The notes under the pieces are model-generated. The model saw nothing but the letters and a program-made list of their open reading frames with translations, searched no databases and had not been told where the DNA came from. The translations under genes and the position numbers were made by a program. A stretch of 18,664 nucleotides of DNA from an uncultured bacterium (GTDB taxonomy: Bacteria > Bacillota_A > Clostridia > Lachnospirales > Lachnospiraceae): the NCBI GenBank assembly GCA_905215045.1, contig CAJMOO010000035.1, positions 1-18,664 of the forward strand. Reading direction: 5' to 3'. Numbering within the stretch: position 1 is the stretch's first letter; the number at the start of each line of letters is the position of its first letter. Of this stretch, positions 7,178 through 14,846 are shown one piece after another.

Positions 7178-8659
7178 TTATCTTCCTCGTTTTGCTGTCA
7201 TAACTATGATCACCATAACCACTGCAAGGCTTGCTGATGCTGCCGCAAGTCCTATATATCCATTTCCTGTGATTCCAGATAAGATATATCCGATACTTGC
7301 ACACAATGCTACAGTCAGTGCATACGGCATCTGTGTTGATACATGATCGATATGTCTGCATTGTGCTCCAGCAGATGAAAGGATCGTTGTATCAGAAATC
7401 GGTGAAATATGGTCTCCGCAAACTGCCCCTGCAAGGATCGCTCCCACGCAGACAGACATCATCATATAATTACCGCTTAAGATCGTCACTGAAATAGGAA
7501 TCAGAATTCCAAAAGTTCCCCATGATGTTCCTGTTGCAAATGCAAGTCCGAGTGAGATCAGGAAGAAGATCACGGGCATCACTGCAACTGCCATTGTACT
7601 TCCGCCGACTGCTGCTTTTACAAATCCCTGAATATTTAAATATTCAGCTCCACAGATTCCAGATAATGTCCATGCAAGACAAAGGATCATGATCGCTGAT
7701 GTCATTGCCTTAAATCCCTGGGCAAAACTTCCACAAAAATCTACAAACGCAAGAACTTTTCTTGGAATGTATAAAATAAACGTGAAGATTAATGTCAGGA
7801 AAGAACCTAATACCAGACTTCTCGCACTTGAACAGTTTGCAAATGTTTCTGCTAATGGAACTCCTTGAAAGAATCCGCCTGTATAGAGCATAAATCCGAT
7901 GCAGGATGCGATCAAAAATAAAATTGGCAGGATCAGATCTTTTACCTGTCCATGTCCAACAATCGGTACTTCTTCCTGATCGTCCACAATCTCTTCCAGA
8001 TGCGCATTCAACTCATATTGTTTCATCTTTGAATAATCAATATTGACAATAATTAAAAATGCCAAAAATGCGAGTGTCAGCAAGGCATAATAGTTAAATG
8101 GGATTGCTTTTAAAAATAATGTAAACCCATCAATATTGCTTCCTGCTGGAAGTGATGAACCAACTGCTGCTGCCCAGCTTGAAATCGGTGCAATAATACA
8201 TACGGGTGCTGCTGTCGCATCGATCACATATGCTAACTTAGCTCTTGTAACTTTATATTTATCTGTCACCGGACGCATAACCGTTCCGACTGTCAGACAG
8301 TTAAAATAATCATCAACGAAGATCACAACTCCAAGACAGATCGTTGCAAATAATGCTTGTCTCTTTGTTTTAATCGCTTTCGCTGCCCACTTTCCATAGG
8401 CTCTGGAAGCACCTGACTTCGTGATCAGTGCTACCAGAATTCCTAATAATACTAAAAACATTAAAATATCGCAATTGGCTCCAATTTTCTCCCCCATGAT
8501 CGCGAAAATCGTATCCATTGCCTTGATCAGATGAAAATTATGATACATCAAGGCACCCGACGCGATTCCGATCATCAGCGATAAATATACCTCCTTGGTC
8601 ATTAATGCCAAAACAATTGCAATCACTGGCGGAAGAATCGCCCAAAATGTACCTGTCAT
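7178..8659 (-). CDS. NhaC-family Na+/H+ (or organic acid) antiporter
   Basis: A 493-residue integral membrane protein with about 11-12 hydrophobic segments. It shows the features of the NhaC ion transporter family: the acidic pair in IFVDDYFN (D116, D117), the re-entrant-like segments around 145-165 and ATGTSWGTFG (375-384), and GDHISPISDTT (415-425). Family members exchange Na+ for H+, and some (such as MleN of Bacillus) couple this to malate and lactate exchange. It starts 20 bases after the hydratase stop with AAGGAG upstream. Pairing with a hydratase raises the possibility that the true substrate is an organic acid; this is inference. The downstream MoxR gene follows after one base. Confidence 0.9.
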   Translation of the reverse strand: MTGTFWAILPPVIAIVLALMTKEVYLSLMIGIASGALMYHNFHLIKAMDTIFAIMGEKIGANCDILMFLVLLGILVALITKSGASRAYGKWAAKAIKTKRQALFATICLGVVIFVDDYFNCLTVGTVMRPVTDKYKVTRAKLAYVIDATAAPVCIIAPISSWAAAVGSSLPAGSNIDGFTLFLKAIPFNYYALLTLAFLAFLIIVNIDYSKMKQYELNAHLEEIVDDQEEVPIVGHGQVKDLILPILFLIASCIGFMLYTGGFFQGVPLAETFANCSSARSLVLGSFLTLIFTFILYIPRKVLAFVDFCGSFAQGFKAMTSAIMILCLAWTLSGICGAEYLNIQGFVKAAVGGSTMAVAVMPVIFFLISLGLAFATGTSWGTFGILIPISVTILSGNYMMMSVCVGAILAGAVCGDHISPISDTTILSSAGAQCRHIDHVSTQMPYALTVALCASIGYILSGITGNGYIGLAAASASLAVVMVIIVMTAKRGR

Positions 8660-8679
8660 GTATATTTACTCCTTAATCC

Positions 8680-10959
8680 TTAATCTCTGTAATAGTTGAT
8701 GAGACATCCTTTTAAGATGATCTCTCTCTCATCATCTGTTAATTCACCTAATGTCAAGGTGATCTCTTTCATTCCTTCATTTACCACATATGCAGGAATC
8801 TTTGTAAGTTTCTCCTCTACTGCTTTGCGGATATCTGGAACGAAGATATAATCTTTATTCTTAAATGGAAGTTCTCCTCTGTCAATCGTAAATGGAAGCA
8901 TACCCCAGTTGATCAGATTAGAACGATATCTCTTTGTCGCATATTCATTTGCGATATTGGCCCATCCTCCTAATACTTTCTGGCAGGATGCTGCCTGTTC
9001 ACGTGCAGAACCATCTCCTGGTTTCACTGCAAAGATCGTGCTTCCGATTCCTAAGTTATCCTGAGTTACATCTGCATAAGATTCTTTCACCGTTGCTAAA
9101 ATATCTTTCACTTCTGGGAAAGCTTCCGCTGCATCTTCACCTGCTTCAATCGCTTTCTGTGCTTTCTGTACTTCTTTTGCAAGTCCTACATATGCAGGAT
9201 CTTTTCTTGATAATGCGAATTCTGCAAGTCCTAATGGATTAGAACGATAAGATGAAGTTTCTCCGGATGGGATCAGTTCATCTGTTGTTGTTACAGGATC
9301 ATGAATCTCTGATACAACTTTTAATAACATATTCTGTGGAAGTGCAGACATCTCTGGCCAATCTTTGATATTTGGTCCAAACTGAATCTCTACAGATGGA
9401 TCTGCAACGCCTTTGCTGTCAAATACACGATTATCATAGATTGTCTTGTCAAAGTGATATTTTGGAATGAAGTCACTTGCTTCGACATCTGTTGCTGGTG
9501 TTAAATATCCTTTATTCGCTGCTGTTGCTGCGATAGAACGTGCATCCATCAATGCAACGGAAGAAATCTGTCCATTCTGAAGTTTAGATCCTTCACGGTT
9601 CGGGAAGTTTCTTGTTGAATGACGGATACTAAATGCATTGTTTGCTGGTGTATCTCCAGCACCAAAGCATGGTCCGCAGAATGCCGTCTTAACGATCGCA
9701 CCTGTCTGCATCAGATCAGCCACAGCACCATTCTTCACAAGTTCCATATAAATTGGTGTACTTGCAGGATATACACTTAATGTAAATTCATCAGAACCAA
9801 TGCTTGCTCCTTTTAAGATATTCGCAGCTGCACAGATATTTTCATATCCACCACCAGCACATCCTGCGATGATTCCCTGATCTACATAGAGTTTTCCATC
9901 ACGTACTTTATCACGTAATGAATAATCAACGGCACCATCTAAACTTACTAATGCACGTTTCTCTACATCAGCTAAGATATCATCAAGGTTTGCATTCACT
10001 TCCTCGATCGTGTATGTATTACTTGGATGGAATGGCATAGCGATCATTGGTTTGATCTTATCTAAGTCTACTTCCACGATTCCATCATAATATGCAACTT
10101 TTCCAGGATTTAATTCCTTAAAGTCTTCAGATCTTCCATGAATCTCATAAAATTCTTTGATCTTGTCATCGGTTCTCCAGATAGAAGATAAACATGTTGT
10201 CTCTGTTGTCATAACATCGACACCGATTCTGAAATCTGCACTTAAATTAGACACACCAGGTCCTACAAATTCCATAACCTTATTGTTTACGTAACCTTTC
10301 TCAAATACTGCTCCAATAATTGCCAGTGCCACATCCTGTGGTCCAACACCTTTGACTGGTTTACCTTTTAAATAAATTCCGATCACACCAGGCATATTGA
10401 TATCATAAGTTCTGTTAAGCAGCTGTTTTACAAGCTCTGGTCCACCTTCTCCCATTGCCATGGTTCCAAGTGCTCCGTAACGTGTATGGCTGTCTGATCC
10501 AAGGATCATCTTTCCACCGCCAGCTAACATCTCTCTTGCAAACTGGTGGATAACTGCCTGATGAGGTGGTACATAAACTCCACCATATTTCTTTGCGGCT
10601 GTTAAGCCAAACATATGATCATCTTCGTTGATGGTTCCGCCAACAGCACACAGACTGTTATGACAGTTTGTTAAGACATATGGTACCGGGAATTTCTCGA
10701 TTCCTGATGCTCTTGCTGTCTGGATAATTCCAACAAACGTAATATCATGGGATGTTAATTTATCAAACTTGATCTGAAGTTTTTCCATGTTACCGGATGT
10801 GTTGTGGTCTCTTAAAATACCATATGCAATGGTATTCTTCGCAGCGTCCTCTTTGGATACTGCTTCACCAACAAGCTGTTTTAATGCTCCGGCTTCAGAT
10901 TCTTTTACCAAAGTTGTTCCGTCTACAAGATATGCGCCTTCTGAAAATAATTGAATCAT
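8680..10959 (-). CDS. Aconitase-superfamily hydratase (YbhJ-like), 4Fe-4S enzyme
   Basis: A 759-residue hydratase of the aconitase superfamily, close in size to E. coli YbhJ. The start is ATG at 10959, eight bases after a perfect AGGAGG (10968-10973); a TTG start at 10977 would overlap that site. Substrate and cluster motifs are recognisable but altered: SDSHT (155-159) for the usual TDSHT, AGCAGGG (C367) replacing [15 protein letters not shown] (C428, C431), and DGSAREQAA (649-657) matching GSSREHAA of the swivel domain. The three cysteines for a 4Fe-4S cluster are therefore present, while the region around the first is unlike true aconitases. The likely reaction is dehydration/rehydration of a hydroxy-acid, but the substrate is unknown. 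It is the first gene of a run that continues with an NhaC-type antiporter. Confidence 0.86.
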   Translation of the reverse strand: MIQLFSEGAYLVDGTTLVKESEAGALKQLVGEAVSKEDAAKNTIAYGILRDHNTSGNMEKLQIKFDKLTSHDITFVGIIQTARASGIEKFPVPYVLTNCHNSLCAVGGTINEDDHMFGLTAAKKYGGVYVPPHQAVIHQFAREMLAGGGKMILGSDSHTRYGALGTMAMGEGGPELVKQLLNRTYDINMPGVIGIYLKGKPVKGVGPQDVALAIIGAVFEKGYVNNKVMEFVGPGVSNLSADFRIGVDVMTTETTCLSSIWRTDDKIKEFYEIHGRSEDFKELNPGKVAYYDGIVEVDLDKIKPMIAMPFHPSNTYTIEEVNANLDDILADVEKRALVSLDGAVDYSLRDKVRDGKLYVDQGIIAGCAGGGYENICAAANILKGASIGSDEFTLSVYPASTPIYMELVKNGAVADLMQTGAIVKTAFCGPCFGAGDTPANNAFSIRHSTRNFPNREGSKLQNGQISSVALMDARSIAATAANKGYLTPATDVEASDFIPKYHFDKTIYDNRVFDSKGVADPSVEIQFGPNIKDWPEMSALPQNMLLKVVSEIHDPVTTTDELIPSGETSSYRSNPLGLAEFALSRKDPAYVGLAKEVQKAQKAIEAGEDAAEAFPEVKDILATVKESYADVTQDNLGIGSTIFAVKPGDGSAREQAASCQKVLGGWANIANEYATKRYRSNLINWGMLPFTIDRGELPFKNKDYIFVPDIRKAVEEKLTKIPAYVVNEGMKEITLTLGELTDDEREIILKGCLINYYRD

Positions 10960-10992
10960 GTATCTGTCCTCCTGCAATGCATTTTTCTAGTT

Positions 10993-11001
10993 ATTATAAC
11001 A
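10993..11001 (-). promoter_or_regulatory. Extended -10 promoter of the hydratase operon
   Basis: The minus strand reads TGTTATAAT (10993-11001), a perfect -10 with the TGn extension; no good -35 lies 17-18 bases upstream, which extended -10 promoters tolerate. Transcription would start near 10986 and give a leader of about 27 bases. This is the only convincing promoter I see ahead of the five genes down to 3189. Confidence 0.6.
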
Positions 11002-11031
11002 TACTTCTACACTTTATGGAAGTAAAACGTT

Positions 11032-11062
11032 AAAAGGTGCAGACACCGAAGCTCTGCACCTT
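11032..11062 (-). terminator. Terminator of the MraY-like gene, with UUCG tetraloop
   Basis: A perfect ten-base inverted repeat, AAGGTGCAGA (11034-11043) and TCTGCACCTT (11053-11062), encloses a loop in which C-UUCG-G can form on the minus-strand RNA. The following T run is short and interrupted (TTTTAACGTTTT). It starts 16 bases after the stop of the MraY-like gene and precedes the hydratase promoter. Confidence 0.8.
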
Positions 11063-11078
11063 ATGTATTTTATTTGCC

Positions 11079-12041
11079 CTAAATGAGGATCAGATAGACT
11101 GTTGCGATGGAAATAACGATCTGAATGATCGCAAATCTGAAAACAGCCTGTGTATTAGACCAGCCGATTTTCTTACGGACATGGTCATGAAGCGGCATTG
11201 TTGTATTCGCAAAAATATGAATCTTTAAAAATCTAAGTAATGCAACTTTTAAAAGTCCTAATCCACCATCAAGAATCAGTACTAATGCTACTAATAGGAA
11301 TAAGAATGGACTTCCTGTCTTAAGCACTGCAATACTAATAAAAATTCCCATTGCACGGCTTCCTGCATCTCCCATCATCAGACGGCTTGGTGTTGCATTG
11401 TACCATAAATATCCAAGGATACATACAACAAACAGCAGGATAATATATGGGAACTGTGTTTCGTTACCACGGATCTGGTCGATCACATAGATTGTCATTA
11501 ATGTAATGATCGTTAATGTTCCTGATAATCCATCAACCCCGTCAGAGCAGTTCGTGACATTGATCGCTGCCCATACTAAGATGATCGTAAGGATAAAGAA
11601 CAATACTGGTGGAATGTAGAATTTCACACCGACCGTTGCAAGCTCTACATAAGTAGAATTAAAATGCATATAGTTAAGTGCTGCTACTGCCGCTACAAGG
11701 AAATCAAGAATTCCTTTCTTTAACTCACCCCATGGTACTTCTGCTGCATCATCCAAAAATCCTGTTAACATTTCAACGAAAACAAGTACCAGATAGATAA
11801 ATATCTCCACAGACATCTCACCAAACAGTAAAGATGCGATACAAAATACAGAAATAAAGATGATTCCTGCACCTCTTGGTTTCCCTGCGGATAACTTTCC
11901 ATTATGTGCAAATTCTCTTCCATGGTCTCTTGGCAGCCAGTCATTTAAAAAGGATGTCAGGATACATGTTGCAGAAAATGCAAAAAATACTCCGATAAAT
12001 GCCGTGATCGGTAAAACTTCTCCGGCAAACATATTTAACAT
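11079..12041 (-). CDS. MraY-family glycosyl-1-phosphate transferase (diverged)
   Basis: A 320-residue polytopic membrane enzyme with about ten hydrophobic segments, of the MraY/WecA (PNPT) family that moves a sugar-1-phosphate from UDP to a lipid phosphate carrier. Seen: the aspartate pair in FLDD (D97, D98), NCSDGVDGLSG (164-174), the catalytic region NATPSRLMMGDAGSRAMG (D225), and PLHDHVRKKIGW (283-294) in place of MraY's HHH loop. The N-terminal loop has SAGKPRGAG where classical MraY has a GTPTMGG-like motif. It may be the organism's phospho-MurNAc-pentapeptide transferase of a divergent clostridial type or a paralogue; it is not within a division/cell-wall cluster here. AGGAGG lies seven bases before the ATG. 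It has its own promoter and a strong terminator. Confidence 0.82.
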   Translation of the reverse strand: MLNMFAGEVLPITAFIGVFFAFSATCILTSFLNDWLPRDHGREFAHNGKLSAGKPRGAGIIFISVFCIASLLFGEMSVEIFIYLVLVFVEMLTGFLDDAAEVPWGELKKGILDFLVAAVAALNYMHFNSTYVELATVGVKFYIPPVLFFILTIILVWAAINVTNCSDGVDGLSGTLTIITLMTIYVIDQIRGNETQFPYIILLFVVCILGYLWYNATPSRLMMGDAGSRAMGIFISIAVLKTGSPFLFLLVALVLILDGGLGLLKVALLRFLKIHIFANTTMPLHDHVRKKIGWSNTQAVFRFAIIQIVISIATVYLILI

Positions 12042-12093
12042 TGGTATTCCTCCTAATTATCTTTTGATGATTCTTTTTATAACACAATTACTT

Positions 12094-12121
12094 AGTATAG
12101 CACGGATTTGAAATATTGCAA
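12094..12121 (-). promoter_or_regulatory. Probable promoter of the MraY-like gene
   Basis: The minus strand shows TTGCAA (12116-12121), a 16-base spacer and TATACT (12094-12099) preceded by TGC, an extended -10. No terminator is visible between this promoter and the thiE stop at 12155, so read-through from the thiamin genes is also possible. Confidence 0.5.
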
Positions 12122-12154
12122 TTCTTATTTTGTGAAGTTTTTTAAATTTATTTC

Positions 12155-12796
12155 CTAATCCTGCTTCATTTCTTTTACTGTATCAAGAAGTTCTTTTGAT
12201 GTTTCTTTGATATCTTCTGCCGCAAAAATCGCAGAAACAACAGCGACTCCATCCACTCCGGTTCCCTTTAACGTATGGATATTGTCTTTTTTAATTCCAC
12301 CGATCGCTACGATTGGTATATCCACTGCTTCTTTTATCTTTTTAATCTCTTCTTTCGATACAACATTGGCATCTTTCTTCGTCGATGTCGCACATACGGC
12401 ACCAACTCCTAAATAGTCTGCCCCGCCTTTTTGTGCTTTCATTGCTTCATTCACATTATGTGCAGAAACACCGATGATCTTATCTTCTCCTAATAGTTTT
12501 CTTGCTTCTTCCACTGACATATCATCCTGTCCGATATGTACTCCGTCTGCATCGACAGCCAGTGCAACATCAATATTGTCATTGATCACAAATGGCACCT
12601 TATATTTTGCTGCCAGCTCTTTCATTTCTTTCGCTTCTTTGATAAATTCTTCTTGTGAAAGATTCTTTTCACGAAGCTGCAAAAATGTAATTCCACCTTC
12701 CAATGCTTCTTCTACCTGCTCCATCAAAGTTTTCTTTTTGGCCCACGCTCTGTCTGTGACTGCGTATAATGTCATTGTCTCAGCTTCTACTCTCAA
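12155..12796 (-). CDS. thiE: Thiamin phosphate synthase
   Basis: Joins HMP pyrophosphate to thiazole phosphate to form thiamin phosphate. The TIM-barrel motifs are all present: LYAVTDR (10-16), FLQLREK (38-44), INDN (71-74), GVHIGQDD (85-92), VGAVCATSTK (131-140), VAIGGIK (163-169) and VVSAI (186-190). I place the start at TTG 12796 because AAGGAG (12805-12810) lies eight bases before it and it gives 213 residues, the usual length. An ATG at 12775 has a poor ribosome site and leaves only two residues before LYAVTDR; ATGs at 12829 and 12826 are longer than typical. With the TTG start the gene overlaps thiM by 17 bases, implying translational coupling. It supplies the second step after ThiM in thiazole salvage. 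Confidence 0.92.
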   Translation of the reverse strand: MRVEAETMTLYAVTDRAWAKKKTLMEQVEEALEGGITFLQLREKNLSQEEFIKEAKEMKELAAKYKVPFVINDNIDVALAVDADGVHIGQDDMSVEEARKLLGEDKIIGVSAHNVNEAMKAQKGGADYLGVGAVCATSTKKDANVVSKEEIKKIKEAVDIPIVAIGGIKKDNIHTLKGTGVDGVAVVSAIFAAEDIKETSKELLDTVKEMKQD

Positions 12797-13607
12797 TTTG
12801 ATTGCTCCTTTCCATCCATTTCTCATCAATATTACTCATTGCATCCATAAGATGCACCTTAAATGTTCCGGTTCCTTTTGCATTTTCTTGGGCATATTCA
12901 CCACAGATTCCCATCGCAGAAACTGCTGTAGCTGCTGCTTTTAGAACATTTTCCTGGTTTGATCCGACAAATCCTGCGATCACACCATCAAGCATACACC
13001 CGCACCCTGTGATTCTTGCCATTTGTGCTGCACCATTTTTTATAAAATAAACAGTCTCTCCGTCTGTCACAAGATCCACTTCTCCTGTGATCACAATGAC
13101 AGCCCCTGTTTTTACTGCCATATCTTTTGCCATCCGGATTACTTTTTCCTGATTGTCTTTCGTTATAATGTCATCTTTCTTGGCATCTACACCATAGGAT
13201 TTTTCACTCCATTGGTGCAGCGTTTTAATCTCTGATATGTTCCCACGGATCACACTAAAACGAATTTCATCCAGCAGTTTCATGGCTGTTTCTTTTCGAA
13301 ATGTGGACGCACCGACTCCTACCGGATCAAACACGACTGGATGTCTGGATTCGTTTGCTTTCTTCCCTGCAAGCAACATAGATCTTACCGTATTTTGCTT
13401 TAATGTTCCCATATTGATCACAAGCGCATCACTCATATCGGTGATCTCGCATACTTCCATCGGATCATCCGCCATGATCGGTGATGCTCCCATCGCAAGG
13501 ATGATATTCGCTACGTCGTTGATCGTTACATAATTGGTAATACAATGGACCATTGCCGGATTTGTTCTAACGTTCTCAAAAATATCTTGAAAATTCAGTT
13601 CTCCCAT
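12780..13607 (-). CDS. thiM: Hydroxyethylthiazole kinase
   Basis: Phosphorylates 4-methyl-5-(2-hydroxyethyl)thiazole, allowing salvage of the thiazole half of thiamin. The 275-residue length is normal when started at ATG 13607, preceded by GAAGGAAAAAGA; a frame extending 25 residues upstream begins in AT-rich sequence over the promoter and lacks a ribosome site. Conserved segments: HCITNYVTINDVAN (21-34), PVVFDPVGVGAS (90-101), RGNISEI (121-127), and the catalytic loop ITGCGCML with C204. It is followed directly by thiE on the same message. I see no TPP riboswitch in the upstream 140 bases, which is unusual for thiamin genes in Firmicutes. Confidence 0.94.
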   Translation of the reverse strand: MGELNFQDIFENVRTNPAMVHCITNYVTINDVANIILAMGASPIMADDPMEVCEITDMSDALVINMGTLKQNTVRSMLLAGKKANESRHPVVFDPVGVGASTFRKETAMKLLDEIRFSVIRGNISEIKTLHQWSEKSYGVDAKKDDIITKDNQEKVIRMAKDMAVKTGAVIVITGEVDLVTDGETVYFIKNGAAQMARITGCGCMLDGVIAGFVGSNQENVLKAAATAVSAMGICGEYAQENAKGTGTFKVHLMDAMSNIDEKWMERSNQIESRS

Positions 13608-13649
13608 TCTTTTTCCTTCTTTTATTTCTTTTGTTGTATTCCTTTGCAG

Positions 13650-13658
13650 ATTATACCA
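13650..13658 (-). promoter_or_regulatory. Extended -10 promoter of thiM-thiE
   Basis: The minus strand reads TGGTATAAT (13650-13658), a perfect -10 with TGn extension. A -35 is not evident. Twenty or so bases upstream the related element TTGGTATACC contains the palindrome GGTATACC (13673-13680), which might be an operator half or chance. The leader to the thiM ATG would be about 36 bases, too short to hold a riboswitch. Confidence 0.5.
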
Positions 13659-13690
13659 CAAATATAAAAAAAGGTATACCAACGAATTTT

Positions 13691-13719
13691 CTCACACTTT
13701 GGCATTCATGGAATATTAT
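13691..13719 (+). promoter_or_regulatory. Possible promoter of the Gly/Cys-rich protein gene
   Basis: CTCACA (13691-13696, 4/6 to the -35 consensus) and TATTAT (13714-13719, 5/6 to the -10) are separated by 17 bases. The start would fall near 13726, 25 bases before the ATG. It is divergent from the thiM promoter, with about 33 bases between the two elements. Confidence 0.4.
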
Positions 13720-13750
13720 AAACTGTAAATAAATCTTTGGAGGTTTTAAC

Positions 13751-13993
13751 ATGAGTGATTTAGCTGCAACTGGCTGCGGAGGATCTTGTGGTTCATCCTG
13801 TTTTGGAGGAAATAACAGCTGTCTGCTTCTTTTAATCCTGCTTTGCTGCTGTGGATGTGGAAATGGTGACGGATGTGGATGTGGAAACGGAAATGGCTGC
13901 GACAGCCTGATCTGGATCATCTTAATCCTGTGCTGCTGCGGTAATGGTGGTTTTGGATGTGGAAATAACAACGGTTGTGGATGCGGATGCTGA
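13751..13993 (+). CDS. Gly/Cys-rich small protein (chorion class high-cysteine HCB protein 13-like)
   Basis: An 80-residue protein in which 18 residues are Cys and 22 are Gly, half of the chain. GGAGG lies seven bases before the ATG, and a strong terminator follows, so it is a real single-gene unit. The chain has a Ser/Gly/Cys head (8-24) and two similar modules, each a short Leu/Ile-rich stretch followed by CCCG and Gly-Cys-Asn repeats (25-50 and 52-80). The DNA of the two modules is also similar (TTAATCCTG then TGCTGCTG), showing an internal duplication. Small proteins like this are common in Lachnospiraceae and are annotated by resemblance to silkmoth chorion protein; the name says nothing about function. 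A spore-coat, surface or metal-binding role is conceivable. There is no signal peptide. Confidence 0.85.
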   Translation: MSDLAATGCGGSCGSSCFGGNNSCLLLLILLCCCGCGNGDGCGCGNGNGCDSLIWIILILCCCGNGGFGCGNNNGCGCGC

Positions 13994-14033
13994 TTTTCCA
14001 GATCCTGACATAACACAAACTTTCCTTCCATTT

Positions 14034-14073
14034 AAAATGAGGATGCCTCTTAAATCGGGCATCCTCATTTTTA
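14034..14073 (+). terminator. Bidirectional terminator between two convergent small genes
   Basis: A perfect 14-base stem, 14034-14047 with 14058-14071, and a ten-base loop, ends in TTTTT (14068-14072) on the plus strand and in TTTTAAA on the minus strand. It lies 40 bases after the Gly/Cys gene stop and abuts the stop of the convergent 71-residue gene (14074), serving both. Confidence 0.9.
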
Positions 14074-14289
14074 TCAACGCAGGATCATAAACAATAAACA
14101 TAACATCCATAAATCGGACCGGTTTTGTTTGCTGCATGTTGCTTTCTGTGCTTTATAACCGTTTTTCTTTTGTTTTTCTCTTTGCTCTTTCTTTTCTCGT
14201 TCCCTTCTCTTTTGCTCTTCTTTTCTTTTTAAGCATTCTGCATCTAATTCATAGACAGTATTTTCCTCTTCCACAAAAATTTCATTCAT
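14074..14289 (-). CDS. Small highly charged hypothetical protein
   Basis: A 71-residue protein of unknown function. The first 18 residues are acidic (MNEIFVEEENTVYELDAE); residues 20-45 are almost entirely Lys, Arg, Glu and Gln and should form one long charged helix; the end (about 60-70) is hydrophobic, LWMLCLLFMIL, too short for a standard transmembrane helix. The ribosome site AGGAGGTGA is a near-perfect anti-SD match and is the main reason to call this frame real rather than a shadow. It shares a bidirectional terminator with the Gly/Cys-rich gene and is divergent from the unknown operon at 14350. I recognise no family. Confidence 0.65.
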   Translation of the reverse strand: MNEIFVEEENTVYELDAECLKRKEEQKRREREKKEQREKQKKNGYKAQKATCSKQNRSDLWMLCLLFMILR

Positions 14290-14349
14290 AATTTACTTCA
14301 CCTCCTAATACTATAGGATATGAGAATAAATCTGAAGGTTGTGACAATC

Positions 14350-14835
14350 ATGGAACAAAATCAAACTTCCTGGGAAAATTTCTTCCGCAACGATTCTTCT
14401 AATATGTTAGAAGATGCACTTCCATATCTGCCGCCAAACTTAAAAAAAATGGCTGCTATCTATATTAAACTAACGGAACTATCAAAAATCTCTACCCAAT
14501 TTGATGACGAACAAACGCTTTCTGCCTGTGGCTTTGACCAGAATCCTGCTTCTATGGAATTATTATTAAATGCCATGAAACTTCGTGCACCAAAAGAGAC
14601 CGCCGAACAGATTGAACAGATTCTTCAAATGATGCAGATGTTTGAAATCTATCAGAATTATCAGCGTTTTGTTGGCACGACCAGCAATCATAATTCTGCT
14701 GCTTCTTCAAATTCTGACACGGATCTTTTCTCCAAATTAATGCCAATGATGATGGCCGGTGATCCTTCTTCCAACAACCGTCCACAGCCAAATGCTGATT
14801 TTATGAACAAATTAAACCAGATTCTCAAAAAATAA
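14350..14835 (+). CDS. Hypothetical protein, first gene of an unknown two-gene operon
   Basis: A 161-residue soluble protein from the ATG at 14350, preceded by GAAGGTTGTGA; an in-frame ATG ten codons upstream (14320) has no usable ribosome site. Residues 18-46 carry a helical segment with DALPYLPPNLKKMA, residues 66-108 are a Met/Gln-rich helix (QMMQMFEIYQNYQRF), 109-125 are Ser/Asn-rich linker, and the tail holds LMPMMMAGDP and a final helix. No signal peptide, membrane segment or catalytic motif is visible. I do not recognise the family with certainty. It is followed after 11 bases by the 87-residue gene, so the two products probably act together. Confidence 0.72.
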   Translation: MEQNQTSWENFFRNDSSNMLEDALPYLPPNLKKMAAIYIKLTELSKISTQFDDEQTLSACGFDQNPASMELLLNAMKLRAPKETAEQIEQILQMMQMFEIYQNYQRFVGTTSNHNSAASSNSDTDLFSKLMPMMMAGDPSSNNRPQPNADFMNKLNQILKK

Positions 14836-14846
14836 AGGAGTTTTTT

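Noticed and set aside
10960..10977. A longer hydratase start at TTG 10977 adding six residues
   Set aside because: It overlaps the AGGAGG that serves the ATG at 10959 and has no ribosome site of its own.
13608..13682. A 25-residue N-terminal extension of ThiM
   Set aside because: It covers the promoter and ribosome site, is low in complexity (Leu, Tyr, Lys), and exceeds the normal length of the family.
13800..13990. Short GGATGTGG-type repeats that might look like a tandem repeat array
   Set aside because: They encode the Gly-Cys repeats of the protein and follow its reading frame; no independent array is needed.
13651..14031. Pro/His-rich minus-strand frame opposite the Gly/Cys gene
   Set aside because: It is the antisense reading of a Gly/Cys-rich gene (GGN and TGY read as Pro, His, Ala), without a ribosome site.
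14310..14323. Sporulation sigma-K-like element CATATCCTA before the 71-residue gene
   Set aside because: The -10 fits the CATANNNTA form but the -35 is only two bases and its spacing is ambiguous; such a match is too weak to call in AT-rich DNA.
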